Of a stretch of DNA of 64,000 nucleotides, positions 1-9,842 are shown one piece after another. The notes beneath the pieces are model-generated. The model searched no databases. It saw only the letters and a list, made by a program, of their open reading frames with translations, and was not told where the DNA came from. Location: the NCBI GenBank assembly GCA_031363055.1, contig JANLTP010000188.1, positions 30,193 to 94,192 of the forward strand, in the 5' to 3' direction. The DNA comes from JANLTP01 sp031363055 (GTDB lineage Bacteria; Pseudomonadota; Gammaproteobacteria; Burkholderiales; Burkholderiaceae_E). The translations under genes were made by a program, and so were the position numbers. Within the stretch, counting starts at the first letter, position 1. Each line of letters starts with the position of its first letter.

Positions 1-672
1 GGCTTTGGCACCGGCATTATTTTGACAGCGGTGTTGATTCCATTGGTCGGCGTCAAGGCCGTCGTGCCCGTGTTGTCATTGGCCGGTGTGTTGATCAATG
101 GCGGTCGCTTCTGGTTCTATCGCCGTGAAATCAATTGGCCGGTCGCCCGTCGCGTGTTGATGACGGCGGTTCCCGCCCTGGTGCTCGGCACCTTCATCTA
201 CGCCCGGCTCGATGCCCGCCCACTCGGTATTTTGATTGGATGCATGATTCTGCTCAGCATCCCGATTCGCCGCACCTTGAAGGCGCGCGCCATCACGTTG
301 GGGCAACGCGGACTCATGGTCGGTGGCGGGGTGTTCGGACTCACCAATGGCTTTGCCTCCGGCATGGGCGTCATTCTCGTCTCGCTCTTGCTGGGCGCCG
401 GGCTTAGCGGGCCAGCCGTGCTGGCGACTGATGCCATGATCACGATTTTCATCGACCTGCTGCGAGCGGCGATTTTCGGCAAGTTCGATCTGCTGAACGG
501 CTCATCCGCGCTGTTGGGTTTGGCGATTGGCGTCGCTACCTTCCCGGGAAGCTGGCTGGCTTCGGTGCTGGTCAACAAGCTGCACGCCCGGCTTCATATT
601 TTGTTCATGGAAGCGCTGATCGTGTTCGGTGGCATCATGATCATCTGGAACAGTTGGTCCGCCAGCCATTAA
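1..672 (+). CDS. TauE/SafE (TSUP) family permease, 5' truncated by window
   Basis: The frame is open from base 1 (it reads GFGTGIILTAVL...), so the true start lies before the window; 223 residues are visible. The protein is almost entirely hydrophobic, with several glycine-rich membrane segments (for example GILIGCMILLSIP, then AIGVATFPGSWLASVL) and a short polar tail. This pattern fits the TauE/SafE family of inner-membrane anion or sulfonate exporters. Family assignment is from composition and motif style, and the substrate cannot be told. The stop TAA ends two bases before the recC ATG, so the two may be co-transcribed by chance or design. An assignment to another small permease family is possible. 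Confidence 0.7.
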   Translation, partial: GFGTGIILTAVLIPLVGVKAVVPVLSLAGVLINGGRFWFYRREINWPVARRVLMTAVPALVLGTFIYARLDARPLGILIGCMILLSIPIRRTLKARAITLGQRGLMVGGGVFGLTNGFASGMGVILVSLLLGAGLSGPAVLATDAMITIFIDLLRAAIFGKFDLLNGSSALLGLAIGVATFPGSWLASVLVNKLHARLHILFMEALIVFGGIMIIWNSWSASH

Positions 673-674
673 TC

Positions 675-3600
675 ATGCCGCTGTCGCTTTACTTTGATAA
701 CCGCACCGAACCGCTGCTCGATCAGTTGATCGGATTTCTGGTGGCGCCTGCCAATGACGCCGAACCGGAAGATCCGTTTTCGCACGATGTACTGGTGACC
801 GCCAGTCTGGGACTGGGACGATGGTTGCAACAAGGGATTGCAAACCGCCTTACTATTGCCAGCGGCATCGAGCTGCAATTGCCGAGTCGATTTCTGTGGC
901 AAATGATGTCTCGTCTGTTCGATGATGTCAGCACCGACTCGCCGTTCGATGCCGAGGTGGTGCGCTGGATTATTTACCCGTTGCTGGTCGATATCGCCGC
1001 CCAGCCCGATCTGGAGCCGCAGCGCCTGGCGGTCTTGCACGCTCGCTTGGCGGTGCGCCCGGGTGATTCGCCGGTAGCCAGCCAGGAATTGCTCGTGTTG
1101 GCGACCCAGATTGCCCGGCAGTTTGCCCATTTGCTGAATTTCCGGCGTGATTGGCTGGAACTCTGGGCCAATGACCAGCGACTTGAGGCAGCCCGCGCGG
1201 ATGCCGGCTTTGTTCGTCATGAAGTCTGGCTGTCCTGGCTCTGGCGCCAGACGCTGGCCCGTATGCCCGAGGTGTCAGCGCGTCATCCTTACGATCGATT
1301 CACCGAATGGATGCAACGCACCGACGCGCAGGAACGGTCGCGCCGATTTTTGCGCACGCGGGTGCGGCGAATTGCGGTGTTCGGTGTGCCGCCCATGTCA
1401 CCTGAACAAGTTGCGCTGTTCGGCCAGTTGTCGCGCTCGTTCGAGGTCACCTTTTTTGTGCCCGATCCGAGTCGCCAGTTCTGGCAGGATCTGGTGTCGC
1501 CGCGTTATCTGGCCGAGATTCGCAACTCGCGTCCGGACGTTGCATGGCTCTACGATCATGAGCCGGTGGTGCTGGGCAGTTGGGGGCGCATGCAGCGCGA
1601 TTATCTGGCGCAACTGCGCGGTCTCGAAGAATCATTGCAAGGTGCGACGCAAGTTCGCGTGATTGAGGATTTTCGAGATCGCGAGTCGGTGCCGCCCGTC
1701 AATCGCCTGCAGGCCGTGCAGCGTTCTTTGCTGGAGTTGAGCGATAAACCCTGGCACGAGTTGGCCAACCATCAGTTGGCGCCGCGCCTCGCCGATCCCC
1801 CGCGCCTTGCCGATCACTCGCGGCTCGCCGATCGCTTTTCCCTGCATTATGCTGCGCACGATAACGATCGTTCGCTTGAGATTCATGCCTGTCACGGCAA
1901 GACCCGGCAGCTTGAAGTGTTGCGTGACTTGTTGTTGCAAGCGTTCGACGATATGCCCGATCTGAAAGCCGAACAGGTCCGGGTATTGGCGCCGGATATC
2001 GAGGACTTTGCTGATGCCATTGACGGTGTCTTTGGTGACGGTCAGATTCCGTATTCGATTGACGGTCGGCGATCACAAGGCGATCCGCTGGCGCAGGCCT
2101 TCACCGCGCTGTTGAGGGCGGCTGGCGCGCCGGTGTCGTCGCTGGTGATTCGCGCGCTGCTTGAAGAACCGGCCATTGCGAGCGCCCTCGAAATCGATCC
2201 TGCGCAAGCGTCGTTGTTATCGGATTGGCTCGAGCGTGCGGGTTTCCGTTATGTCACCGAAGATCCGGCCGGTAAACATGACTGGCCGGCTGCGATTGAA
2301 CGCTTGTGGCTGGGGCTGTGCATGAGCACCGAGGATAATCAGATGCTACCGGTTCAGGCCGATCGCATGGCAGTGCCGGGTCTGAGCGCCACCAACATCG
2401 ATCAACTCGGTACCCTGGAGTTGCTGTTCAGTGCCCTGACTCGCCTCTCGACGCACGATCGAAATCGGCCCGATATCTTGCAGTGGTGCAGTATTGCCGC
2501 CAACGAAGTCGAATTCTGGTTTGCATCGTCGAGCCTGAGCGGCGCACGTCTGGCGCTGCTCGATCGCTTGCAAATGCTCGGTGAGCAAGTGTCGCGAGCC
2601 AGAACCGACGAGCGCCAGACGTTGTGTCAGTTGGGACTAAATGCGTTCGTGCGGCTGCTCGAAGAGACTGAACCGGCTTCGCAATCGGCGGTTCGTCCGG
2701 GCAGCGGGCTCAGTTTTGCTTCGATCGATGCGCTCGCATCCATACCCGCTCGAGTGACCGCATGGCTGGGTCTGTCGGATCGGGCGTTTCCGCGTCAAAA
2801 CACACCGCTGGAGTTTGACCTGATTCAGGCGCGTCCGCGATTTGCGGATCTGTCATCGGGCATTGTTGATCGTGGCCTGTTTCTTGAGGCCATTGGTCTG
2901 ACCTCGGATCGCTTGATCATGCTGTTCGACGGTCGCGATATTCGTAGCAACGAGGCCTTGAATCCGTCGCTGCTGATTCAGGAGATGTTGTCTTATGTGA
3001 GTTCACAGGAAAACCAGGCTGAATTTTCTGTGATCGAACATCCGCTGATGCGGTTTTCGCCGCAGGTTTTTATGAACCCCGACAGACCCGGCTATGACGG
3101 CGCAGCATTCAAGGCTGCGCAAAAGCTCGTCGAAGGCGAACCGTCGGCACGCGGCCTTGAGTCTGCGCCAATGACTTCGAGGGTTGCGAGCCTCGATGAA
3201 TCGCAACGCGAATGGGTGGCGGCGCTGGCAAAGCCGGCGCTGGCCTATTTGCGACATGGATTGGGCATCGAATTGCCACGCTCCTACCTTGAAGTCAGTG
3301 GTGATCCACCGCTCGATCCGTTTGACGATCTCGGCAGCAATTTCAAGCAGCGCGCGCAGTCGGTGCTGGATCTGCCATTAAATGAGAGTGCCCGGCTTCA
3401 GATCGAAGCGTTCTGGCGCCTGCAGCCCTATCTGCCGCAGGCGGCGATGGGGGATCTGGCGGTGCAGCGGTTCCAGGCAATGCGCGATCAACGCTGGTCG
3501 TCCACCGCCGAACGATTACAACTCGACGCATCGGCCACTGTTCGCGATTACGGCCTCGCCACGCGCAGGATTCGCTGGGCCGGGGTAACGCTGGAAACGG

Positions 3601-4169
3601 CGATGCTCGATGTCGAGCGTTTGATGGCACTTGACAAGCGCGCGCAGATTGTCTGGACAGCGTTCGCCGAGGGCGCCTATGCGGCGATCGATACCTGGAT
3701 GCGTCATCAAGTGGCCCGATTGGTTTATCCCGGCGAGCCGGTTGTAACCTTTTGGTTTGGCGAGAAGTCGTCGTGGCAGATCGGCGATGTACCTGGGAGG
3801 CCGAATGATGATCACAGATCTTCAACAACCGTGCCGCATCAAGACGCAGAGATTGCCTCAGAAGGTTCGGCCGAATCAGTGTTACAGCAAATGATTGGCT
3901 GGGTGCAACGCATCAAGAGCGAGCCGTTGAGCCTCTTTCCCAAGACCTATTTTGCCTGGGTGCGGGCGCGCCGTGCCGAGGGACTTGACTTGAATCTGAG
4001 TGATGCTCTGGATCATCGGAAGGTGCAAAAAATAACCGAGCAAGCGTTTGAGCGCGAGCAACAGGATCGCAGCCATATCGCTATGTACCTGCGCGGTGTT
4101 CCGCCACTGCCTTCGGTGCTGAAGGCCAGCGATGAGGTCTACCGTGTCATGTTCGAGAATCTGCGTTGA
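675..4169 (+). CDS. recC: RecBCD enzyme subunit RecC (exodeoxyribonuclease V gamma)
   Basis: RecC is the Chi-recognising subunit of the RecBCD helicase-nuclease that resects double-strand breaks. The 1164-residue product opens with the typical RecC N-terminus (LYFDNRTEPLLDQLIGFL) and carries the family's inactive helicase-like and nuclease-like folds, for example LHARLAV..., GLSDRAFPRQ and LPRSYLE. I chose the ATG at 675; the open frame extends to a TTG at 654, but that would overlap the upstream gene and adds non-homologous residues. Residues 371-388 contain three copies of a 6-residue unit RLADxx (18-bp tandem repeat), which is not a usual RecC feature. The stop codon overlaps the recB start (TTGA). 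The order recC-recB-recD supports a complete enzyme. Confidence 0.93.
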   Translation: MPLSLYFDNRTEPLLDQLIGFLVAPANDAEPEDPFSHDVLVTASLGLGRWLQQGIANRLTIASGIELQLPSRFLWQMMSRLFDDVSTDSPFDAEVVRWIIYPLLVDIAAQPDLEPQRLAVLHARLAVRPGDSPVASQELLVLATQIARQFAHLLNFRRDWLELWANDQRLEAARADAGFVRHEVWLSWLWRQTLARMPEVSARHPYDRFTEWMQRTDAQERSRRFLRTRVRRIAVFGVPPMSPEQVALFGQLSRSFEVTFFVPDPSRQFWQDLVSPRYLAEIRNSRPDVAWLYDHEPVVLGSWGRMQRDYLAQLRGLEESLQGATQVRVIEDFRDRESVPPVNRLQAVQRSLLELSDKPWHELANHQLAPRLADPPRLADHSRLADRFSLHYAAHDNDRSLEIHACHGKTRQLEVLRDLLLQAFDDMPDLKAEQVRVLAPDIEDFADAIDGVFGDGQIPYSIDGRRSQGDPLAQAFTALLRAAGAPVSSLVIRALLEEPAIASALEIDPAQASLLSDWLERAGFRYVTEDPAGKHDWPAAIERLWLGLCMSTEDNQMLPVQADRMAVPGLSATNIDQLGTLELLFSALTRLSTHDRNRPDILQWCSIAANEVEFWFASSSLSGARLALLDRLQMLGEQVSRARTDERQTLCQLGLNAFVRLLEETEPASQSAVRPGSGLSFASIDALASIPARVTAWLGLSDRAFPRQNTPLEFDLIQARPRFADLSSGIVDRGLFLEAIGLTSDRLIMLFDGRDIRSNEALNPSLLIQEMLSYVSSQENQAEFSVIEHPLMRFSPQVFMNPDRPGYDGAAFKAAQKLVEGEPSARGLESAPMTSRVASLDESQREWVAALAKPALAYLRHGLGIELPRSYLEVSGDPPLDPFDDLGSNFKQRAQSVLDLPLNESARLQIEAFWRLQPYLPQAAMGDLAVQRFQAMRDQRWSSTAERLQLDASATVRDYGLATRRIRWAGVTLETAMLDVERLMALDKRAQIVWTAFAEGAYAAIDTWMRHQVARLVYPGEPVVTFWFGEKSSWQIGDVPGRPNDDHRSSTTVPHQDAEIASEGSAESVLQQMIGWVQRIKSEPLSLFPKTYFAWVRARRAEGLDLNLSDALDHRKVQKITEQAFEREQQDRSHIAMYLRGVPPLPSVLKASDEVYRVMFENLR
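1785..1838 (+). repeat. 3 x 18 bp in-frame tandem repeat inside recC
   Basis: Three consecutive 18-bp units with core CGCCTCGCCGAT at 1785-1802, 1803-1820 and 1821-1838 encode RLADPP, RLADHS and RLADRF. Units differ at silent and replacement sites, so the duplication is not recent. It sits in a linker between the N-terminal helicase-like domain and the next conserved block. Confidence 0.85.
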
Positions 4170-7100
4170 AATCCTTGAATACCACCGCATCAAATACCGC
4201 CGCATTGAATACGACCGCCCAGTCCGAGGCCGACTTGCGGCACCCGGTTTTTTCTGCGTCGATATTGCACGGTCTGCATTTGCTGGAGGCCGATGCAGGC
4301 ACCGGCAAAACCTGGACCCTGACCGGGCTGATTGTGCGAGCGATTATTGAACGCAATCTGGGCATAGACGCAGTGCTCGCCGTTACTTTTACCAATGCTG
4401 CCGTTGCCGAACTGAAGTTGCGAACCCGCGGGCGCCTGCTCGATATGGCCGCGGCGCTCGAAACAGCCGCAGCGCTGGAATCGGCCAACCCGATGGAATT
4501 GGCTCAGGCGGCAAACAGTCACGCGCCGGGCGATCCGTTTATTACAACGTATTGCAATCAGATTGCCGCCGCCGCGATCCACGACGAACACGGTGCGCTG
4601 ATCAGCCCGGAGTTGGCGCTGCGTCGCATTCGTCTGGCTCTGGCTCGCAGTGATGAGTTGGCGGCATTCACCTTGCATGGATTCTGCCAGCGGCTGCTGA
4701 GTTCGCAACCGCTGTTGACGCGAACCGCACCCGACCTCAAACCGGTCGCCGATGGCACCGCGCCGATCGCCAGCGCGACGCGAGACTGGTGGCGCACGCA
4801 TGTCCTGACTCTGCCTTTGGCCGACGCCAGTTTGTTGTTGTCGCTGGGCTTGAGGCTTAAAAATCTGATTGATGCAGTTACTCAACGGCTGATCGATCCT
4901 TTATCGGTTGTGCTTGAAGCAGCCGGCGACTGGCGCGGCTGCCTCGAGCAGGCGATTGCCGCGCGGCTTGCATTGGCCGAGGCGGTGCAGGGCGATCGCG
5001 AACGAGTCATGGAATGGTTCGGTGCCGGTAAGTCGGGCAAGGCCAAAATTGATGGACGATTGTTTCCACGCAAGTCGACTGTCAAACATCTGGCGATCTT
5101 GCTGGAATTCAGTCGAGCCGATCGCATGCTGCCCTGGCCAGCCGAGTCGCTCGATTATTTCTCAAGCGCGCGTCTGGCCAGGCAAGGTGCGAACCTGCCG
5201 ATGCTCGCTCAGTTAAGTCTGGTTCGCCGTTGTGATGATTTGTTGAGCCAGTACGACGAGCAACTAAACCCGATCTTCGCCGCGCTGGTGAATGAGTGCC
5301 TGCACAGCGTGCGCCGGCAACTTGAGACGGGCCGATTCAATCAGGCGGAGTTGTCTTACGATGATCTGATTCGGTTGACCCATGAAGCACTCAGCGATGC
5401 CGGCAACGGGGCCCGTCTGGCCGCCGGCATTCGGCAGCGCTATGCATTCGCGCTGCTTGATGAATGTCAGGATACCGACCCGATGCAGTGGAGTATTCTG
5501 CGCAAGATCTGGCCGATGGACAATGGTCGCGCCTCGGACTCCGATTCTGACCCGGATTCGCAGACCGATTCGAGCACGAAATCGAAGACCATTGCCCGCG
5601 AAGGTCTGGTGCTGGTTGGCGATCCGAAACAATCGATCTACCGCTTTCGCGGGGCCGACATTTATGCCTACCTGGAGGCGCGCAGCCATTGGGGTCCGCG
5701 CAGGTCTGATCTGGCTGTCGCAGCGATCCGGCCGGCGCTGGCGCGACTTGACGAAAATCAGCGCAGTGATCCGGCATTGCTGGCGGGCATCAACGCGATC
5801 TTTCAGGTGCCTGAATCGTTTCTGATCCCGCAGATTCAGTATCGGAACTCACGGCCCGGTGCGCGGCCACGGGCAGTATTCACCACGAAGGCGACGGCAA
5901 GCGAGAGTGACGCACGCGGATCGTTTTGTTGGGTGCAGTGGAGTCGGCCCGGTAAACCGGATGTTCACACCATCGCACAGGCCTGCGCCAGCGAAATTCG
6001 CTCGTTGCTGCAGCCCGGCAGGACTGCGATTGACGGCAAGCCGCTCGCGCCGAATGACATTGCCGTGCTGGTCGGACGCCATGACGAGGGTCGCGCAGTC
6101 AAGTCGGCGCTCAAGGATCTGGGCCTGGGCGCAGTCGAGATTACGCGCGAGCAAGTCACCACCAGCGACGAAGCCTACGAGCTGTTGAGAATCATTGCGG
6201 CCATCGCCAGTCCGGGCGAGACACCACTGTTGCGCGGTGCACTGGCAACGCGCGCTTTGGGGGTTGCATTCGCCGAGCTTGAATTGGGTCTCGTCGAACA
6301 TGCGGTGCTGTTCGAGCAGGCCCGACTACTCTGGCCGATACAGGGACCGCGCGCCGCCCTGAGCGTGTTGTTCCGACACTTTGATAGCGCCGCCCGTCTG
6401 GCCAGCGGTGTTCATGCCGAACGCGTATTAACCAATCACAGTCATATGCTTGACTTGCTGGCCGGTGCCGAGCAGGCCAAGTCGAGTGCTTCGCTGGGCC
6501 TTCGATGGCTGCAGCGTGTCATCGATCAGGAAGAACGCCCCGATGTCGAGTCCGATGAACTCGAACTGCGATTGGAGAGCGACTCCGATCTGGTTCGAAT
6601 CCTGACGCTGCACAAGAGCAAAGGCCTCGAGTTTCCGGTGGTCTTTGTGCCGTTTGCTTGGGGTTCACGCCGGCGCGGAACGCACTCAGCCGGCCTGCGT
6701 TTTCACCGGCCGGCGCCATCAGATCTGGACGTTGAGCCGGACCAGTCGCGTTGGCAAGCCGTCATCGATCTGAACTTCAAGCATCGCAGCGCTTCGCTTG
6801 CCCACCAGCAGGAAGAAGAACTGGCCGAACGGTTGCGGCTCCTGTACGTTGCTGTCACCCGGGCGCGGCATCGATGCTATTTGTTTGCACCACCGCTTGC
6901 GCCGCCAGCATCAGCGCTTGCGCCCTCGGCACCAGCGCTTGCGACTTCGACACAGCCACTTGCACCGTTGGCACCAGCGTCGAAGCCGCTCAAGGATAGC
7001 GCGTCGAATCAGTCGGCGATCGACTATCTGATGAGCCTATATTCACCGGAACATTTGCGTGATGCCTTGAAGGTCATTACCCGTTTGGATATTGATGAAC

Positions 7101-8104
7101 TATTCGCGGTTGAGGTTATCGATAGTGCGGTGACTAAAGCGCTTGCACCGCCGCTTAGGCTCGCTCAATTGCAACGGCGTTTGTTCCGCAGTTGGCAAAC
7201 CAGCAGTTACTCGGGCATCCTTGCGTCCGCCCAGAATGCAGCACAAGCCGGGCAACATAATCCACGTGATCGCGATCAATGGGTCGGCGCGCCGGTGCAG
7301 TCGCCCAAGCAACCGTTGGCACAACCACAACCAAAACCACAATCGCCAACCGTTAACGCGGTGCGCTTCGGATTTCCGGCCGGTGCCAATGCCGGCGCTT
7401 GTCTGCATCGAATTCTGGAAGAGGCTGATTTTCGCCGGGGCATTGATGCCACGCGTGCCGCACGAACATTGGCTTCTTATGGTTTGCCGTCGCAGTTGGC
7501 GCCCGAGTTGGTGAGCTGGCTGAATCAGGTCTTGAACACCGAATTGGGGGTGCCTGGCCTGCGCCTTAGCCAGATTGCGCCAGCCGATTGCCGGGTTGAA
7601 CTTGAATTCAATCTGCGGGTATCGGGCCTTGGCAATGCTGACTTGGTGGCGGCGATTGAACGGACCGAACCGATTGATCTTGACTTGCCGTCGCGGCCAT
7701 GGCGCGGCTTTCTGAACGGCTTCATCGATCTGATTTTTCGCTTCGAGGGTCGCTATTACTTGCTCGATTGGAAGAGCAATTGGCTCGGTGACTCGGCAGC
7801 AGACTACGGCGCGGACGGCATGACGGCAGCCATTCGCGAGCATGCCTACGCGCTGCAGTATTCGATCTACCAGCTTGCGTTGCACCGTCATCTGACGCTG
7901 CGATTGACGGACTACGATCCGGCTCGGCATCTGGGCGGTGTGTTTTACCTGTTCATTCGCGGGGTCGGCGCGGCGCCCGAGCTTCCGGGTGCGTCGCAGG
8001 CCGGTATCTACTATCGGATGCCCAACCTGGAGTTGCTGCAGCAACTGGACGGGCTTTTCCTGGCCGATGATCGCCAACTGGGCCGAGCGGAGATTCCAGG
8101 GTGA
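4166..8104 (+). CDS. recB: RecBCD enzyme subunit RecB (helicase and nuclease)
   Basis: RecB is the 3'-5' SF1 helicase and the only nuclease of RecBCD. Visible motifs in the 1312-residue product: Walker A EADAGTGKTW (about 41-50), motif II LLDECQDTDP (about 430; most relatives have F where this has C), motif III VGDPKQSIYRFRGADIY (about 481), motif V LHKSKGLEFP (about 812), motif VI YVAVTRAR (about 891), and the C-terminal nuclease core GFIDLIFRFEG then YYLLDWKSNWLG (about 1184-1207) with the catalytic D and K. The start is inferred: TTG at 4166 overlaps the recC stop (TTGA), with further in-frame TTGs at 4175 and 4205. The first 19 residues are repeat-derived (LNTTA units) and unlike the family. 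A second repeat and a Ser/Asp-rich linker (about 456-475) interrupt the helicase core. Confidence 0.93.
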   Translation: MKSLNTTASNTAALNTTAQSEADLRHPVFSASILHGLHLLEADAGTGKTWTLTGLIVRAIIERNLGIDAVLAVTFTNAAVAELKLRTRGRLLDMAAALETAAALESANPMELAQAANSHAPGDPFITTYCNQIAAAAIHDEHGALISPELALRRIRLALARSDELAAFTLHGFCQRLLSSQPLLTRTAPDLKPVADGTAPIASATRDWWRTHVLTLPLADASLLLSLGLRLKNLIDAVTQRLIDPLSVVLEAAGDWRGCLEQAIAARLALAEAVQGDRERVMEWFGAGKSGKAKIDGRLFPRKSTVKHLAILLEFSRADRMLPWPAESLDYFSSARLARQGANLPMLAQLSLVRRCDDLLSQYDEQLNPIFAALVNECLHSVRRQLETGRFNQAELSYDDLIRLTHEALSDAGNGARLAAGIRQRYAFALLDECQDTDPMQWSILRKIWPMDNGRASDSDSDPDSQTDSSTKSKTIAREGLVLVGDPKQSIYRFRGADIYAYLEARSHWGPRRSDLAVAAIRPALARLDENQRSDPALLAGINAIFQVPESFLIPQIQYRNSRPGARPRAVFTTKATASESDARGSFCWVQWSRPGKPDVHTIAQACASEIRSLLQPGRTAIDGKPLAPNDIAVLVGRHDEGRAVKSALKDLGLGAVEITREQVTTSDEAYELLRIIAAIASPGETPLLRGALATRALGVAFAELELGLVEHAVLFEQARLLWPIQGPRAALSVLFRHFDSAARLASGVHAERVLTNHSHMLDLLAGAEQAKSSASLGLRWLQRVIDQEERPDVESDELELRLESDSDLVRILTLHKSKGLEFPVVFVPFAWGSRRRGTHSAGLRFHRPAPSDLDVEPDQSRWQAVIDLNFKHRSASLAHQQEEELAERLRLLYVAVTRARHRCYLFAPPLAPPASALAPSAPALATSTQPLAPLAPASKPLKDSASNQSAIDYLMSLYSPEHLRDALKVITRLDIDELFAVEVIDSAVTKALAPPLRLAQLQRRLFRSWQTSSYSGILASAQNAAQAGQHNPRDRDQWVGAPVQSPKQPLAQPQPKPQSPTVNAVRFGFPAGANAGACLHRILEEADFRRGIDATRAARTLASYGLPSQLAPELVSWLNQVLNTELGVPGLRLSQIAPADCRVELEFNLRVSGLGNADLVAAIERTEPIDLDLPSRPWRGFLNGFIDLIFRFEGRYYLLDWKSNWLGDSAADYGADGMTAAIREHAYALQYSIYQLALHRHLTLRLTDYDPARHLGGVFYLFIRGVGAAPELPGASQAGIYYRMPNLELLQQLDGLFLADDRQLGRAEIPG
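4175..4219 (+). repeat. 3 x 15 bp in-frame tandem repeat at the recB N-terminus
   Basis: Units TTGAATACCACCGCA (4175-4189), TCAAATACCGCCGCA (4190-4204) and TTGAATACGACCGCC (4205-4219) encode LNTTA, SNTAA and LNTTA. They lie directly after the likely TTG start, and two of the units begin with TTG, so they also multiply potential start codons. Confidence 0.85.
6896..6979 (+). repeat. 4 x 21 bp in-frame tandem repeat inside recB
   Basis: Four 21-bp units beginning CTTGC(G/A) at 6896, 6917, 6938 and 6959 encode seven-residue units starting LA (LAPPASA, LAPSAPA, LATSTQP, LAPLAPA). The segment follows helicase motif VI and precedes the nuclease domain, so it lengthens the linker that separates the two activities. 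Confidence 0.85.
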
Positions 8105-9762
8105 ACAAAAACCTCAGCGATGCTGATGCCGAACAGTCCTGGTTGGCATTCATCGGCCGCCTGCATGTTCGAGAGGGCGGCTCAAAGGCGGCGCTGGCCT
8201 CATTACAAGCGCATTGCCTGAGTCTCTTGCAGGCGATCCGCCAGGGTGATTCCTGTATTGCGCTGACGACGGATCTGCCGGAAAGCCCTCTGGTCAGCCG
8301 ATTGCCCTCGTTGGACGCTGGTGAGCAGCCGACCCTACCCGCGCGCATGCTGGTGTTCGAGGCCGATCATTTGTATCTGCAGCGCCTATGGCTGGCCGAG
8401 ACCCGGGTGAGTCGCGCCTTGCTGGCGCTGAATCGAGAGGACCGCGTCGCCGATCCGGCAAAGTTGGCGGCTTGCCTGGCTGAGCATGAGCGTCGATCGG
8501 ATCCGTCCAGCGCGCAAGTGCAGGCGATCAGGGTAGGCCTGCGGCGCCGTCTGTTGCTGCTGACCGGCGGACCTGGAACCGGCAAGACCTTCACCCTGGC
8601 GCGGCTGATCGCAGCCATCAGCGAGGTAGCGCCGGATTTGCGCATTGCGCTGGCGGCACCAACCGGCAAGGCGGCCGCCCGTTTGTCGCAAGCGCTGGCT
8701 GGCGCCATGATTTCCAATCGATGGTCAGTGCGCACCGTACATTCGCTGGTCGGCATGCGCGCGCCCGGCGTGGCGCCGCGCCATGGTCGCGAAAATCCGC
8801 TGCCTTACGACGTGGTGGTGATCGATGAAGCATCGATGCTCGGTCTGGAATTGGCCAGCAGCCTGTTGCAGGCGCTGCCCTCCCATGCTCGATTGATCCT
8901 CGCCGGCGATGGTGATCAGTTGGCATCGGTTGATCCGGGCAGTGTCTTTGCCGATGTGCTGGCTGCCGGAGCAACAGGTCTGTCGGGTGCGCTGGTGCGA
9001 TTGCGCCAGAACTATCGACAACAGAATGCGCCAGGTCTGGCGCGACTGGCGCGTGGCCTGCAGGAAGGACTAGTCATCGACGAAGAAACGTCCGAGGTCA
9101 GACTGATTGAAACCACCGGCGATGGTCAGCAACGATTGATCGAACAGGCAGCCGATCGCTATCGGTCATTGCTGCAATGCTCGACGGACCAACAGCACCC
9201 GTCGACATCAGAGTCGTTGCTGGCGGTTGCTAGCCAGCAACTGGCGGACCTGGAAGGTTATCGGCTGCTCAGTGCCCTTCGAACCGGGCCCTGGGGCAGT
9301 GCATACCTGGCCGATGCGATTGACAAACTGATGCGGCGACATTGTGGCGCCGTGGCACAGGCACTCTGGTATGAGGGTCGACTGGTGATGTTGACGCGCA
9401 ATCTGCGCGCGGCTGGCAGGGTCAACGGCGATGTCGGGTTGTGTTGCCGACGCGGCGAACATCTGGGCGTTTTGTTTGACGATCCCGCCGGCGAGCAGTG
9501 GCTGCCCGTGTCGCAATTGCAATATGTCGAGCCTGCGTGGTGCCTGACCGTGCACAAGGCGCAAGGGTCCGAATACGACGAGGTCGATCTGGTGATCGCG
9601 CCGCCTTCGCATGCGTTGGCGCGCCGGGAAGTGGTCTACACCGGTGTTACCCGGGCCAGGCTTCGAGTACGCATCTGGGGTTCGCGACCGGCCTTGCAAG
9701 AGGCGGCAGAAAATCCCTTGGAGCGACGCGGCACCTTGTTGGCGCGACTCGGTATAGCTTAG
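8101..9762 (+). CDS. recD: RecBCD enzyme subunit RecD (5'-3' helicase)
   Basis: RecD is the second motor of RecBCD and regulates the nuclease. The 553-residue product has an N-terminal RecD domain, Walker A LLTGGPGTGKTFTL (about 154-167), Walker B VVVIDEASMLGLE (about 238-250), the GDGDQLASVDPG motif, LRQNYRQ, and a C-terminal UvrD-like block TVHKAQGSEYDEV ending in YTGVTRAR. Length and motif order match RecD of proteobacteria. The GTG at 8101 overlaps the recB stop (GTGA), which indicates translational coupling of the three subunits. No accessory gene is inserted, so the complex looks complete and functional. Confidence 0.93.
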   Translation: MNKNLSDADAEQSWLAFIGRLHVREGGSKAALASLQAHCLSLLQAIRQGDSCIALTTDLPESPLVSRLPSLDAGEQPTLPARMLVFEADHLYLQRLWLAETRVSRALLALNREDRVADPAKLAACLAEHERRSDPSSAQVQAIRVGLRRRLLLLTGGPGTGKTFTLARLIAAISEVAPDLRIALAAPTGKAAARLSQALAGAMISNRWSVRTVHSLVGMRAPGVAPRHGRENPLPYDVVVIDEASMLGLELASSLLQALPSHARLILAGDGDQLASVDPGSVFADVLAAGATGLSGALVRLRQNYRQQNAPGLARLARGLQEGLVIDEETSEVRLIETTGDGQQRLIEQAADRYRSLLQCSTDQQHPSTSESLLAVASQQLADLEGYRLLSALRTGPWGSAYLADAIDKLMRRHCGAVAQALWYEGRLVMLTRNLRAAGRVNGDVGLCCRRGEHLGVLFDDPAGEQWLPVSQLQYVEPAWCLTVHKAQGSEYDEVDLVIAPPSHALARREVVYTGVTRARLRVRIWGSRPALQEAAENPLERRGTLLARLGIA

Positions 9763-9774
9763 CTCAGTGAAACT

Positions 9775-9804
9775 CCGGTTCAAGGTATGCCTTGACAATA
9801 CCGG
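9775..9804 (+). terminator. Possible hairpin terminator after recD
   Basis: CCGGT-TCAAGG-TATG-CCTTGA-CAAT-ACCGG can fold into a hairpin with a 6-bp inner stem and a 5-bp outer stem separated by a bulge. There is no T-tract after it, and it overlaps the proposed -35 box of the next gene, so the assignment as a terminator is tentative. Confidence 0.3.
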
Positions 9805-9819
9805 TGGCTTGCCTAAGAT
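9792..9819 (+). promoter_or_regulatory. Candidate sigma-70 promoter for the dioxygenase-TRAP operon
   Basis: A perfect TTGACA (-35, 9792-9797) is followed after 16 bp by TAAGAT (-10, 9814-9819, four of six consensus bases), 23 bp ahead of the ATG at 9843. It is the only good promoter match in the 80-bp gap after recD. Confidence 0.5.
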
Positions 9820-9842
9820 GGTGATATATCAGAGAGGTGACC

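Noticed and set aside
7100..8077. Minus-strand open frame of 325 codons opposite the recB nuclease region
   Set aside because: Shadow of recB; no recognisable domain.
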